Of a stretch of DNA of 64,000 nt, positions 48,201-51,186 are shown piece after piece. The notes under the pieces were generated by a model. It did no database searches. It was given only the letters and a program-made list of their open reading frames with translations, and was not told where the DNA came from. The stretch spans positions 4,653,967 to 4,717,966 of the forward strand of contig OX457031.1 in the NCBI GenBank assembly GCA_949752745.1, in the 5' to 3' direction. The stretch is from Protula sp. h YS-2021 (taxonomy: Eukaryota > Annelida > Polychaeta > Sabellida > Serpulidae). Within the stretch, counting starts at the first letter, position 1. Every line of letters starts with the position of its first letter. A program made the position numbers and the translations under genes.

Positions 48201-49794
48201 TACAGGCTACATTTTACTGTTACAGGAATACATTTTACTGTTACAGGCTACATTTTACTGTTACAGGACTACATTTTACTGTTACAGGACTACATTTTAC
48301 TGTTACGGGACTACATTTTACTGTTACGGGACTACGTTTTACTGTTGAAGGACTACAATTTACCGTTACAGGAATACATTTTACTGTTACGGGACGACAT
48401 TTGACTGTTACAGGACTACATTTTACTGTTGAAGGACTACAATTTACTGTTACAGGACTACATTATACTGTTACGGGACTACATTTTACTGTTGCAGGAC
48501 TACATTTTACTGTTACAGGACTACATTTTACTGTTACGGGACTGCATTTTACTGTTACGGGACTACGTTTTGCTGTTGAAGGACTACAATTTACTGTTAC
48601 AGGAGTACATTTTACTGTTACGGGACGACATTTGACTGTTACAGGACTACATTTTACTGTTGAAGGACTACAATTTACTGTTACAGGACTACATTTTACT
48701 GTTACAGGACTACATTTTACTGTTACGGGACTACATTTTACTGTTACAGGACTACATTTTACTGTTACGGAACTACATTTTACTGTTACAGGACTAGAAT
48801 TTACTGTTACATTAATACATTTTACTGTTACAGAACTACATTTTACTGTTACAGGACTACAATTTACTGTTACATTAATACATTTTACTGTTACAGGACT
48901 ACATTTGACTGTTACAGGACTACATTTGACTGTTACGGGACTACATTTGACTGTTACAGGACTACATTTTACTGTTGAAGGACTACAATTTACTGTTACA
49001 GGACTACATTTTACTGTTACGGGACTACATTTGACTGTTGCAGGACTACATTTTACTGTTGAAGGACTACAATTTACTGTTACAGGACTACCATTTACTG
49101 TTACAGGACTACATTTTACTGTTACGGGACTACATTTGACTGTTGCAGGACTACATTTTACTGTTGAAGGACTACAATTGACTGTTACAGGACTACAATT
49201 TACTGTTACAGGACTACATTTTACTGTTACAGGACTACATTTTACTGTAACGGAACTTTATTTTACTGTTACGGGACTACATTTGACTGTTACAGGACTA
49301 CAATTTACTGTGACAGGAGTACATTTTACTGTTACAGGACTACAATTTACTGTTACATTAATACATTTTACTGTTACAGGACTACATTTTACTGTTACAG
49401 GACTACATTTTACTGTTACAGGACTACAATTTACTGTTACATTAATACATTTTACTGTTACAGGACTACATTTTACTGTTACAGGACTACATTTTACTTT
49501 TACAGGACTACATTTGACTGTTACAGGACTACATTTGACTGTTACAGGACTACATTTGACTGTTACAGGACTACATTTGACTGTTACAGGACTACATTTG
49601 ACTGTTACGGGACTACATTTTATTTTTACAGGACTACATGGATGACGTGCACGGAAAGGAGATCAACCTGATGCGCACCACGGTCAAGGTGCCCGGCCAG
49701 AAGCCACGTGGTGCACGCAGCAGCCAATCAGAGTGCACCAGCAATGGTGGGTTAAACGTGGCGCACTCGCCCTTCACCTATCTCTCGCCTATAG
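4578..49794 (+). CDS. AGAP: AGAP (centaurin-gamma) ArfGAP gene, partial: 14 exons
   Basis: Joined exons: 4578-4636, 5140-5227, 9960-10045, 10304-10445, 11308-11442, 16260-16468, 16924-17140, 17535-17632, 26696-26800, 32986-33198, 40480-40590, 45288-45362, 46467-46568, 49632-49794, about 600 codons. Every junction is GT-AG and every phase matches its partner (0,1,0,1,1,0,1,0,0,0,0,0,0). The product matches, from family knowledge, AGAP1/AGAP3: N-terminal segment, Ras-like GLD domain, variable linker, split PH domain. Family members are GTPase-activating proteins for Arf that act in endosomal trafficking and bind phosphoinositides through the PH domain. The ArfGAP finger and ankyrin repeats are not in the window and should lie downstream; first exons lie upstream. 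Family and exon order are certain in the GLD and PH parts; the linker exons 26696, 32986 and 40480 may be alternative rather than all joined. Confidence 0.9.
4975..5090 (+). repeat. Short array of CTCGTTATAGCGACA
   Basis: Four imperfect ~27-bp units carry (C/T)TCGTTATAGCGACA. The core resembles the ends of pogo/Tigger-like DNA transposons (AACCTCGTTA-AACGA). It may derive from such an end and ends about 50 bases before the exon at 5140. Confidence 0.6.
5140..5227 (+). CDS. AGAP: AGAP exon: P-loop (G1) of the GTPase-like domain
   Basis: Acceptor TTTTCCACAG ends at 5139; donor GTGGGT starts at 5228; phases 0 to 1. The product begins [20 protein letters not shown] and goes on to [10 protein letters not shown]. 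The G-x4-G-K-S P-loop is intact, so nucleotide phosphate binding is expected. The E-E-S-P-E-G tail is the switch I region typical of AGAPs. A short array of GTTATAGCGAC repeats lies 60 bases upstream in the same intron. Confidence 0.95.
5553..5805 (+). repeat. 17-bp minisatellite, GGTGTTATTGTACCCAT
   Basis: About 14 units of 17 bp lie head to tail and diverge towards the right end, where a G-run of more than ten bases follows. Confidence 0.88.
5953..6358 (+). repeat. 21-bp minisatellite, GGCCTTGACCGACCTGTGCGT
   Basis: About 19 units of 21 bp vary between TTGACC, ATGACC, TTGCCC and ATGATC. Because 21 is divisible by three, open frames of 118-240 codons arise on both strands. They are repeats, not genes. 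Confidence 0.92.
6480..7768. other. Intron stretch with A-rich tracts, no gene seen
   Basis: ACGAGATTT repeats are scattered at 6440-6560. A possible retroposon remnant at about 7040-7130 ends in a long A-rich tract (7130-7168), with T-rich tracts at 7240-7280. A poly-G stretch lies at 7685-7700. No exon with fitting phase was found. Confidence 0.5.
7769..8132. mobile_element. Foldback MITE with ~90-bp inverted arms
   Basis: The left arm 7769-7863 and right arm about 8040-8132 are reverse complements at roughly 85-90%: both contain AATAAGAATTTATCAA, GTCATGGGTGAA and ACTACGGTAG(C/T)CTATTCCGGA. The 170-bp centre is AT-rich and has inner inverted copies of GGAACGTTTT and CTATTCCAGA. No transposase is present. 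Confidence 0.8.
8400..9957 (-). repeat. 11/13-bp minisatellite GACGTGTGATT / GACGTGCTTGATT running into the exon at 9960
   Basis: A diverged part (8400-8870, with GACATGTGTCATGACGT) passes into a highly regular part (8880-9957) mixing GACGTGTGATT and GACGTGCTTGATT. The last unit, GATTGACAG, supplies the splice acceptor of the exon at 9960. Long minus-strand frames (over 400 codons) reading H-V-N-Q-A-R-Q-S are an artefact of the array. Confidence 0.95.
9960..10045 (+). CDS. AGAP: AGAP exon: switch region with R-D-E-G-G motif
   Basis: The acceptor is GATTGACAG ending at 9959, formed from the last unit of the intronic minisatellite. The donor GTGAGG starts at 10046; phases 1 to 0. It encodes [20 protein letters not shown] followed by [14 protein letters not shown] occupies the place of the small-GTPase G3 motif (D-x-x-G), and the catalytic Gln of Ras is not in its usual place, as in other AGAPs. 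Opposite-strand open frames crossing this exon are minisatellite artefacts. Confidence 0.95.
10304..10445 (+). CDS. AGAP: AGAP exon: core of GTPase-like domain, G4-like V-G-T-Q
   Basis: Acceptor TTTCTCTTGTAG ends at 10303; donor GTCAGT starts at 10446; phases 0 to 1. It encodes [20 protein letters not shown] and ends [11 protein letters not shown]. The W-V-D-A-x-x-F-V-F-S-L strand is diagnostic of AGAP GLD domains. V-G-T-Q-D, completed by the next exon, replaces the N-K-x-D guanine-specificity motif of small GTPases. This is normal in this family and suggests altered nucleotide selectivity. Confidence 0.95.
10815..11245 (+). repeat. 28-bp minisatellite with GGTGACGTGA and GTAAAGCATGAGGGAAC
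   Basis: About 15 units, several shortened. Each carries TGACGTGA (CRE-like) and many carry GAGGTAAAG or GAAGTAAAG, which resemble 5' splice sites on the sense strand. Minus-strand open frames rich in S-R-H-R-S-L-M-L are repeat artefacts. Confidence 0.92.
11308..11442 (+). CDS. AGAP: AGAP exon: end of GTPase-like domain with G5-like motif
   Basis: Acceptor TTTCGCACTGACAG ends at 11307; donor GTGAGT starts at 11443; phases 1 to 1. It encodes [20 protein letters not shown] and then [20 protein letters not shown] and R-V-F-H-D. E-T-C-A stands at the G5 (S-A-K) position. Two decaying copies of the exon end and its donor follow in the intron at 11509-11610. The upstream intron carries a 28-bp array at 10815-11245. 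Confidence 0.95.
11509..11610 (+). repeat. Decayed duplicates of exon 11308-11442 end plus donor
   Basis: GGCCTCAGCGTGGAACG...CTCTTCCACGGCG|GTGAGT at 11511-11547 matches GGCCTCAACGTGGAGAGG...GTCTTTCACGACG|GTGAGT at 11412-11448, offset by 99 bases. A third partial copy (GGCCCCAGCGTGGAACTGG) begins at 11587. Splicing from the second donor would add a stop codon just after the first. Confidence 0.82.
12029..13290 (+). mobile_element. Hairpin-head repeat element A with ~309-bp internal tandem repeats
   Basis: It starts with the palindrome GTCTCCCC-GACCAAG-GGGAGAC (12029-12050), then a GT-rich microsatellite (12068-12132), then units beginning (A)ATATCTCGA(C/G)AACG at about 12163, 12474, 12785 and 13083, the last truncated. 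Each unit contains GTATGACGTCAT. No coding capacity is visible. The architecture matches three other elements in the window. Confidence 0.7.
13300..15400. other. Intron stretch, little recognisable
   Basis: Contains poly-C (about 13368-13380), ~60-bp imperfect repeats of AAACC(T/C)G...TGACC...AGATCTGGATAA at 14101-14335 (possibly transposon-end derived), poly-T/G tracts at 14430, and an A-rich AAAACAAAAC tract at 14862-14940. No exon found. Confidence 0.5.
15420..15957 (+). repeat. C-rich minisatellite (CCCCTCCCACCCCATGACCCC)
   Basis: Imperfect units of about 60 bp and dimers of about 120 bp repeat TTCACCCCCTCCCA, CCATGACCCC and CAATTCCATCTCTA, separated by C-runs of up to 17. The sense strand is almost purely pyrimidine. 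Confidence 0.85.
16260..16468 (+). CDS. AGAP: AGAP exon: last GLD helix and start of linker
   Basis: A T-run followed by GTAG ends at 16259; donor GTAACC starts at 16469; phases 1 to 0. The split codon G+CG gives Ala, so the junction reads [14 protein letters not shown], the final helix of the GLD domain. The remaining ~55 residues are a Ser/Asn/Pro/His-rich disordered linker that includes [10 protein letters not shown] and [12 protein letters not shown]. The linker is variable in the family, so identity here rests on the first ten residues and the phase. Confidence 0.88.
16737..16905 (+). repeat. 50-bp repeat abutting the exon at 16924
   Basis: GACCTGTCATTGACAC recurs at 16760, 16810 and 16860, together with CTGGCACGTG and CATGTGACAT. 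The array reaches to within about 20 bases of the acceptor. Confidence 0.8.
16924..17140 (+). CDS. AGAP: AGAP exon: basic/His-rich linker
   Basis: Acceptor CCGTGGCAG ends at 16923; donor GTCCAT starts at 17141 and is weak; phases 0 to 1. It encodes [18 protein letters not shown], two copies of A-V-T-S-E-(Q/H)-K, then a charged R-E-R-G-D-R-E-R stretch and a His/Gly/Ala-rich tail. It is GC-rich with high third-position GC, unlike the intron. The frame is fully open and the phase fits both neighbours. No domain is recognised. The 3' boundary is the least certain part, since GTCCAT is a poor donor. Confidence 0.75.
17280..17360 (+). repeat. A-rich low-complexity tract
   Basis: A-runs interrupted by T, including AAATAAATAAATAG. 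A second A-run of 18 lies at 17446-17464, just before the exon at 17535. Confidence 0.8.
17535..17632 (+). CDS. AGAP: AGAP exon: glutamine-rich linker
   Basis: Acceptor CTTTTTCAG ends at 17534; donor GTCGGT starts at 17633; phases 1 to 0. It encodes [17 protein letters not shown] and then [16 protein letters not shown]. The CAG/CTG-rich end is a short polyglutamine-like, probably coiled segment. Codons are mostly CAG with only one CAA, so length polymorphism is possible. Identity rests on phase, splice sites and position. Confidence 0.75.
18490..18643. mobile_element. 154-bp hAT-like MITE
   Basis: The terminal inverted repeats CAGGGTTCGCGTTGGCGGG and CCCAGCGCGAACCCTG pair at both ends. The flanks CGTGATAG and TGTCATAG form an imperfect 8-bp target-site duplication. 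CAGGG termini and 8-bp duplications are typical of hAT elements. There is no transposase. Confidence 0.78.
19468..19687 (+). mobile_element. Truncated hAT-like element (CAGGGTGGCCACCG)
   Basis: Starts CAGGGTGGCCACCGACCC and continues with repeated TCAGGGAA motifs. The right end is lost in the assembly gap. Identity rests on the terminal sequence only. Confidence 0.5.
19688..19887. other. Assembly gap, 200 N
   Basis: Exactly 200 unknown bases. The flank to the right is the 32-bp array, so the gap probably reflects array collapse and its true length is unknown. Confidence 0.99.
19888..20748 (+). repeat. 32-bp minisatellite (GAGAACGTCGCCTCGTGAAT + GCTTTGCTTTGT)
   Basis: About 27 nearly identical 32-bp units, with G/A variants at two sites (TTGCTTTGTG or TTACTTTATG). 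The left boundary is unknown because of the gap. Homogeneity suggests recent expansion. Confidence 0.95.
20961..21216 (+). mobile_element. tRNA-derived SINE
   Basis: A-box-like TAGCTCGGTTGG (20971-20982) and B box GAGTTCGAATCC (21014-21025) form a tRNA-like head with an internal Pol III promoter. A ~130-bp unrelated body (TTCGCTCGAATTCCC...CAGTGAGGCTTTCGG) and an A-rich tail (21157-21216) follow. Confidence 0.85.
21793..22035 (+). repeat. 22-bp repeat AATAATGTACACGTGACTTCC
   Basis: About 11 diverged units of AA(T/A)(T/A)ATGTACACGTGA(C/T)TCC. Each contains or nearly contains CACGTG. Confidence 0.85.
22160..22545. other. Non-repeat stretch with a 124-codon minus-strand frame
   Basis: The minus-strand frame (22166-22540) includes [18 protein letters not shown] and a short Gln run. 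I do not recognise it. Nothing else supports a gene. Confidence 0.15.
22806..23056. mobile_element. Foldback MITE with AGTTAACTG-rich ends
   Basis: The left end GCCCCGATATTCACGACAGT and the reverse complement of the right end (GGGGCTGTATTCACAAAAC) are related, and both are followed by runs of CAGTTAACTG. The right end is shared with 3821-3860. Confidence 0.6.
23405..24215 (+). repeat. 27-bp minisatellite (AACCAGTCGTAAAAACGCAC + CAGCAAC)
   Basis: Thirty near-perfect 27-bp units with C/G and C/A variants. Since 27 is nine codons, frames stay open on both strands (plus: P-V-V-K-T-H-H-Q-Q; minus up to 327 codons). The repeat lies wholly within an intron. Confidence 0.95.
24217..26280. other. Intron stretch, low-complexity tracts only
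   Basis: Contains poly-G at 24849-24863 and 25000-25046, (AAAT)n at 25275-25303 and A/T-rich tracts at 25600-25685. No exon recognised. A GGTTCG...CC motif at 26123 is a doubtful tRNA-SINE remnant. Confidence 0.4.
26282..26500 (+). repeat. ~20-bp repeat CCCCAGTGACCACCCACT
   Basis: About ten units of (C)CCAGTGACCACCCACTNCC, disturbed by C-runs of up to 16. C-rich sequence continues to 26640. Confidence 0.88.
26696..26800 (+). CDS. AGAP: AGAP linker exon A (T-P-rich plus basic end)
   Basis: The acceptor GCATGCTGTAG ends at 26695, with a good branch-point candidate CACTAAT about 20 bases upstream. Donor GTAAGT starts at 26801; phases 0/0. It encodes [20 protein letters not shown] then [15 protein letters not shown]. 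The plan of Thr-Pro repeats followed by a basic run and ending at F-S is shared with the exons at 32986 and 40480. Other frames are open here but would not join in phase. Confidence 0.72.
27640..28335 (+). repeat. 38-bp repeat ATCTCCCAACAGCTGTTTAC + TCACTCGGC(T/A)GATGTTT
   Basis: Nine good 38-bp units at 27775-28160, with diverged units on both sides. Each has AACAGCTGTT, a perfect palindrome with an E-box core (CAGCTG). Confidence 0.9.
28735..28910. repeat. Inverted repeat with CACAATTCGAATT arms
   Basis: ACATTTTCGCCATTCGAATT (28741-28760) and ATTCGAATTGTG oppose CACAATTCGAATTCAT and GAAAATGGCGAAAAT at 28866-28900. This may be a small foldback element. Preceding bases 28500-28610 hold GTAGTGTAAT repeats. 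Confidence 0.5.
29893..29925 (+). CDS. Candidate 33-nt microexon in AGAP linker (weak)
   Basis: A long polypyrimidine tract, then AATCAGTTTCAG ending at 29892, precedes 33 bases encoding [11 protein letters not shown] and a GTGACT donor at 29926. It is phase 0/0, as needed between the exons at 26696 and 32986. The composition suits the Pro/basic linker, but there is no direct proof of use. Confidence 0.25.
29985..30150. mobile_element. Foldback-family copy, CATTCATAAAGTACG end with poly-G interior
   Basis: GGTCATTCATAAAGTACGCACG at 29987, followed by a G-rich interior, matches the left end of the better-preserved copy at 35594-35812. The right end is degraded. Confidence 0.45.
30680..31045 (+). 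repeat. 19-bp minisatellite GAGACTCGTAAGATCGAAT
   Basis: About 19 near-perfect 19-bp units. Some read AACGAAC in place of GATCGAA. GTAAGA within each unit is a 5' splice-site look-alike. Confidence 0.95.
31961..32098 (+). repeat. 21-bp repeat GGTACTTTGTTTACAATTAC
   Basis: Six or seven units of GGTACTTTGTTTACAATTAC(A/G/T). The TTTACAATTACAG ends look like weak 3' splice sites. Confidence 0.85.
32285..32872 (+). repeat. 25-bp minisatellite TTCACTGCATTGATCCTCCA
   Basis: About 23 units of TTCACTGCATTGATCCTCC(A/T)C + (C/A)G(G/A)G. It ends about 110 bases before the exon at 32986. Confidence 0.95.
32986..33198 (+). CDS. AGAP: AGAP linker exon B (Pro/Ser/Thr-rich)
   Basis: Acceptor TTGGTCTTGTTTCAG ends at 32985; donor GTAAGT starts at 33199; phases 0/0. 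It encodes [20 protein letters not shown], then repeats of the form (S)-Q-P-R-G-(S/G)-T-P, and ends [17 protein letters not shown]. The terminal L-G-R-K matches exon A. It may be a cassette or an alternative to the exons at 26696 or 40480. A 25-bp array ends about 110 bases upstream. Confidence 0.65.
33605..33800 (+). mobile_element. tRNA-derived SINE (degenerate)
   Basis: The B box GGGTTCGAATCC (33656-33667) lies within a tRNA-like GATCAACAACTCGTAAGGCC context with a weak A box near 33615. A ~110-bp body and an A-rich end (ACCACAACCAAAAAAAG) follow. Confidence 0.65.
34150..34335 (+). repeat. 26-bp repeat GGCGGGGACATTTTGCACGA + CGTTTT
   Basis: Seven 26-bp units with TTTT/CTT variation. Open frames on both strands are repeat artefacts. 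Confidence 0.92.
34600..35065 (+). repeat. 26/52-bp repeat CCCATGTGCCCCTCCCAGGT
   Basis: About 18 units alternate CCCAGGTGTCCTTCCCATGT and CCCGGTTGTCCTTCTCATGT, giving a 52-bp dimer pattern. Three plus-strand frames stay open through it. Confidence 0.92.
35594..35812. mobile_element. Foldback element GGCCATCCATAAAGTACG...CGTACTTTATGGACGGCC
   Basis: Terminal inverted repeats GGCCATCCATAAAGTACGT and GCGTACTTTATGGACGGCC flank a G-rich interior with two long G-runs and internal GTACGTACG/GGCGTACG motifs. Related copies occur at 29987, 36304 (fragment) and 43327-43483. Confidence 0.75.
35900..36240 (+). repeat. 33-bp repeat CAGTACGCCATCTACTGGGC + AAAGGGTGCACCC
   Basis: Eight tandem 33-bp units plus a degenerate one at 36228. 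Thirty-three bases are eleven codons, so plus- and minus-strand frames (up to 181 codons) are artefacts. Confidence 0.92.
36245..38410. other. Intron stretch; 261-codon T-rich frame at 37468-38253
   Basis: A fragment of the foldback family lies at 36304-36370. A plus-strand frame at 37468-38253 is the longest non-tandem frame in the window, but it is pyrimidine-rich (runs of TTTC/TTTT), giving Phe/Leu/Ser-rich protein, and matches nothing I know. I see no gene. Confidence 0.4.
38420..38830 (+). repeat. ~26-bp repeat GGCCTGGTAACTGGACC + T-run
   Basis: Sixteen units of CGGCCTGGTAAC(T/G)GGACC followed by 7-9 T. T-run length varies. GTAACTGG is donor-like in each unit. Minus-strand frames rich in R-P-K-K-K-V-Q are artefacts. 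Confidence 0.93.
39462..39612 (+). repeat. 21-bp repeat GGCTGTACGTGTCACGTGTT
   Basis: Seven or eight units of TGGCTGTACGTGTCACGTG(T/A)T. CACGTG occurs in most. Confidence 0.88.
40480..40590 (+). CDS. AGAP: AGAP linker exon C (T-P-T-P...R-R-R-S-N-L-F-S)
   Basis: Acceptor CACGTGAACAG ends at 40479, with a CTTCTTCTT polypyrimidine stretch 30-45 bases upstream. Donor GTAAGT starts at 40591; phases 0/0. It encodes E-K-S-D-C-G-G-A-D then three D/G-T-P-T-P-G-G-like repeats and [13 protein letters not shown]. The end corresponds to the conserved T-P-T-P-x-R-K-Q-S-K-R-R-S-N-(I/L)-F segment of vertebrate AGAP1/3, so this is the canonical exon of the three look-alikes. Confidence 0.88.
41765..42650 (+). 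repeat. ~33-bp repeat CACTTGGTTTTAGCCCCATT + CTCAGCATTTTT, split by an insertion
   Basis: About six units (41765-41958) and about twelve (42248-42650) of the same array are separated by the ~270-bp hairpin-head element at 41962-42230. The array therefore existed before the insertion. Confidence 0.9.
41962..42230 (+). mobile_element. Hairpin-head repeat element B
   Basis: Begins with ATTCCCC-GC-AGGGAAT (41962-41977), then TGTCTGTCGGTCGGTCTGTC, then CACGATAACTTAAAAACTCC and GAAACTTGGTATGTAG. Ends near GTGGGGAAT, the inverse of its start. Same layout as elements A, C and D. Confidence 0.65.
42716..42866 (+). repeat. GTCGTCGCGG-GGCTGTTGTGGGGTGTTT repeat
   Basis: Four units of GTCGTCGCGG(G)GCTGTTGTG with one or two copies of GGGGTGTTTCTGT between them. 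Confidence 0.88.
43327..43483. mobile_element. Foldback-family copy (GGTCATCCACAAACG...TATGTAATTTATGGATGGCC)
   Basis: The ends pair imperfectly, and the interior has a G-run of about 18 next to the right end, as in 35594-35812. Confidence 0.6.
43498..43568 (+). repeat. 16-bp repeat CTGAGGTCGAGCCTGG
   Basis: Four and a half 16-bp units with TCG, TTA, TTG and TCA variants. Confidence 0.85.
44270..44560 (+). repeat. 15-bp repeat TGATATCCGGATTCC with transposon-end-like lead
   Basis: About ten units of (C)TGATATCCGGATTCC/TGGTATCGGAGTTCC follow GTAACCTCACTATCTCGAA and TTTCGAGTTATCCGAGGTTC at 44276-44338. The latter resemble pogo-like TIR sequence. Confidence 0.75.
45288..45362 (+). CDS. AGAP: AGAP exon: [10 protein letters not shown] segment before the PH domain
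   Basis: The acceptor is a tandem TTAGCAG. Use of the first AG starts the exon at 45285 and adds one Gln; use of the second starts it at 45288. Donor GTGCGA starts at 45363; phases 0/0. It encodes [15 protein letters not shown] and then [10 protein letters not shown]. The last ten residues are near-invariant in AGAPs immediately before the PH domain. Confidence 0.92.
45429..45790. mobile_element. 362-bp MITE with CAGGGTTGAGA termini
   Basis: Ends CAGGGTTGAGACTTCG and CGAAATCTCAACCCTG are inverted repeats. GGACTG directly repeats on both sides (45423-45428 and 45791-45796). Four copies of AGTTAGTCGCCC(G/A) and GGGCGACCA occur inside. No coding capacity. Confidence 0.82.
46031..46106 (-). mobile_element. 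Pogo/Tigger-like transposon end
   Basis: The reverse complement of 46081-46106 begins CAGTTGAACCTCGTTAAAAC, a form typical of pogo/Tigger termini. ATGTCGTT repeats lie upstream. The other end was not located. Confidence 0.4.
46155..46466 (+). repeat. ~45-bp repeat TCGATGTGTTCGTGTTTTTT + CGGGGAGTGCC
   Basis: Seven diverged units of GTCGATGTGTTCGTG(T)n CGGGG(A)GTGCCTT lie directly upstream of the PH exon at 46467. The last unit, reading GTCAATGCGCTGGCG-TAATTTTTGGCAG, carries the splice acceptor. Confidence 0.82.
46467..46568 (+). CDS. AGAP: AGAP exon: first strands of the PH domain
   Basis: Acceptor ATTTTTGGCAG ends at 46466; donor GTGAGT starts at 46569; phases 0/0. It encodes [20 protein letters not shown] and [14 protein letters not shown]. 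This is PH strands beta1-beta3, including the basic K-x-W-K-K-(K/R)-Y-V phosphoinositide-contact strand. The acceptor seems to be the last, diverged unit of the minisatellite at 46155-46466. Confidence 0.94.
46885..49631 (+). repeat. 21-bp array of 3' splice-site units before the exon at 49632
   Basis: About 130 units of GACTACAT(T)TTACTGTTACAG. Main variants are CATTTGACTG, CAATTTACTG, TGTTACGG, TGTTGAAG and TGTTGCAG. The unit is the acceptor of the next exon plus its first eight bases (GACTACAT). Period 21 keeps frames open (F-T-V-T-G-L-H); those proteins are not genes. Confidence 0.97.
49632..49794 (+). CDS. AGAP: AGAP exon: PH domain continued, start of the PH insert
   Basis: Acceptor TTTATTTTTACAG ends at 49631; phase 0 in. 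It encodes [20 protein letters not shown] then [15 protein letters not shown]-x-x-(V/I)-H-G-K-E-I-(D/N)[10 protein letters not shown] is the conserved AGAP PH segment; the insert that splits the PH domain follows. Two donors leave the same phase (1): GTGGGT at 49747 and GTTTGT at 49795, differing by 16 codons. The 5' eight bases are identical to the unit of the upstream 21-bp array. The second half of the PH domain was not found in the window. Confidence 0.92.
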
Positions 49795-49859
49795 GTTTGT
49801 GTTTTTCTCTGTTTGGATTCTGCTTCACGCGACGGTGCCTTGTTCTTGGCTTTCAGTTT

Positions 49860-51180
49860 TTCTAAATTTGTCCACGGTTGTATTAAAGAAATGAAGAAAT
49901 TCGAGGGCGTAGAGCAGATGTGCTCGGGCTTGGGTTGATTTATTCTAGGGGGAGGGGGTGGGGGGAGCGAGGGGGAGGGGGGAGGTGGTGACCATCTTGA
50001 AAAAAAAAGCAACTGTGACGTTGGGATTTAGTGATGTCTGGGCCAAAGTTCAAGGCCGGGCATTCTGCTTTAAAAACAACCAGAAAACACCACGGCCTTT
50101 TCAAGTTTAAAATCTTAAAATGGAACACGAGCAACGGTTGGGCATCCGTGGGTTTTTGGTTAGAAATTATCATACGAGAGCCAAGAGGAAGCCCGTAGAC
50201 TTGGTGTCATGTTGTCGAAGTGCTTTCTTTCGAAGCGTTAATGGTCTGGCGTAAGAAAACATTTCTGCGGCATCTCGAAAGCTTTTGATGTTTCTGTTCA
50301 AATTTATGCACTGTTAAGAGAGGGTCTTCCAGGTTCTGATGTTTTATGAAAATGTAAATAAATAAATAAATAAGTAAAAAGATAATGAAAATAAAAAGAA
50401 ATAAAACAAAGTAAATTCACAACATTAAAGAGCACCTTTTCAAAGAGCACCTTTTCAAAGAGCGCTTTTTCAAGAGTTCTTTTTGAGGCAAGAAGACACG
50501 TAGATTTGGTTGTAAGTAAAACTCAGTTAGATCACAGTGGACAATGGGGAGGGGGTTGTGGGGGTGGGCGGGTGGGAGGGTACACCACACAAAATTAGCA
50601 CGCCAGACACCAAAATATTGACACCAGTAAGCACAAGTTGTTATTGTTTTTGTTTTTTTTTTGTTTTTTTTGTTTGTTTTTTTTTTTGTTTTTTTTGGTT
50701 GTTTTTCAAAGAAGATCTGTTGATCTGTTTAATTGTCGATTTTTGTGTCAGCATTGATCTATTTCTTATTTATGTATTTTTTTAAAGAAACTGAACTTTC
50801 TTTAATTGTTAATTCGACGTTCGCAAGAGTTTGTTGTTTCTGTTTTGGCGCGGTTTCAAAATATCGGAATTGATGTAAAAGAGAGGGCTTTGGTAATTCA
50901 AAAAAAAGTAGTATCGATCGACAATATCAGTTCAAATTCATTGAAGTAATTATTTGTTATAATCACTAAAAGGAATGTAAGTGTAAACAAACCAGAAGCG
51001 ATCGTCGAGTCAGACAAGACGTTAGATGTTTCAGTGTTTTTTTTTTTTGTGCGTGTGTACTGTGAAGCTGTTAAATGCTACATTATTTCTGTGTACTGTG
51101 TTGTTGTTAAATGCTCCGTTGTATGTGCGCTATGAAAAGAATTCACGAATTCACACCGATTCCACAGACACTTAGCTGTC
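49860..51180. other. Intron stretch, no gene seen
   Basis: Holds poly-G at 49950-49987, AAAT repeats at 50355-50410, three copies of AAAGAGC(A/G)CCTTTTTC at 50427-50480, and T-rich tracts at 50648-50710 and 51030-51048. Confidence 0.5.
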
Positions 51181-51186
51181 GACATC

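Noticed and set aside
46892..49645. Plus-strand frames of 268 and 414 codons with F-T-V-T-G-L-H heptads
   Set aside because: They are the 21-bp intronic array read out of phase with the exon at 49632.
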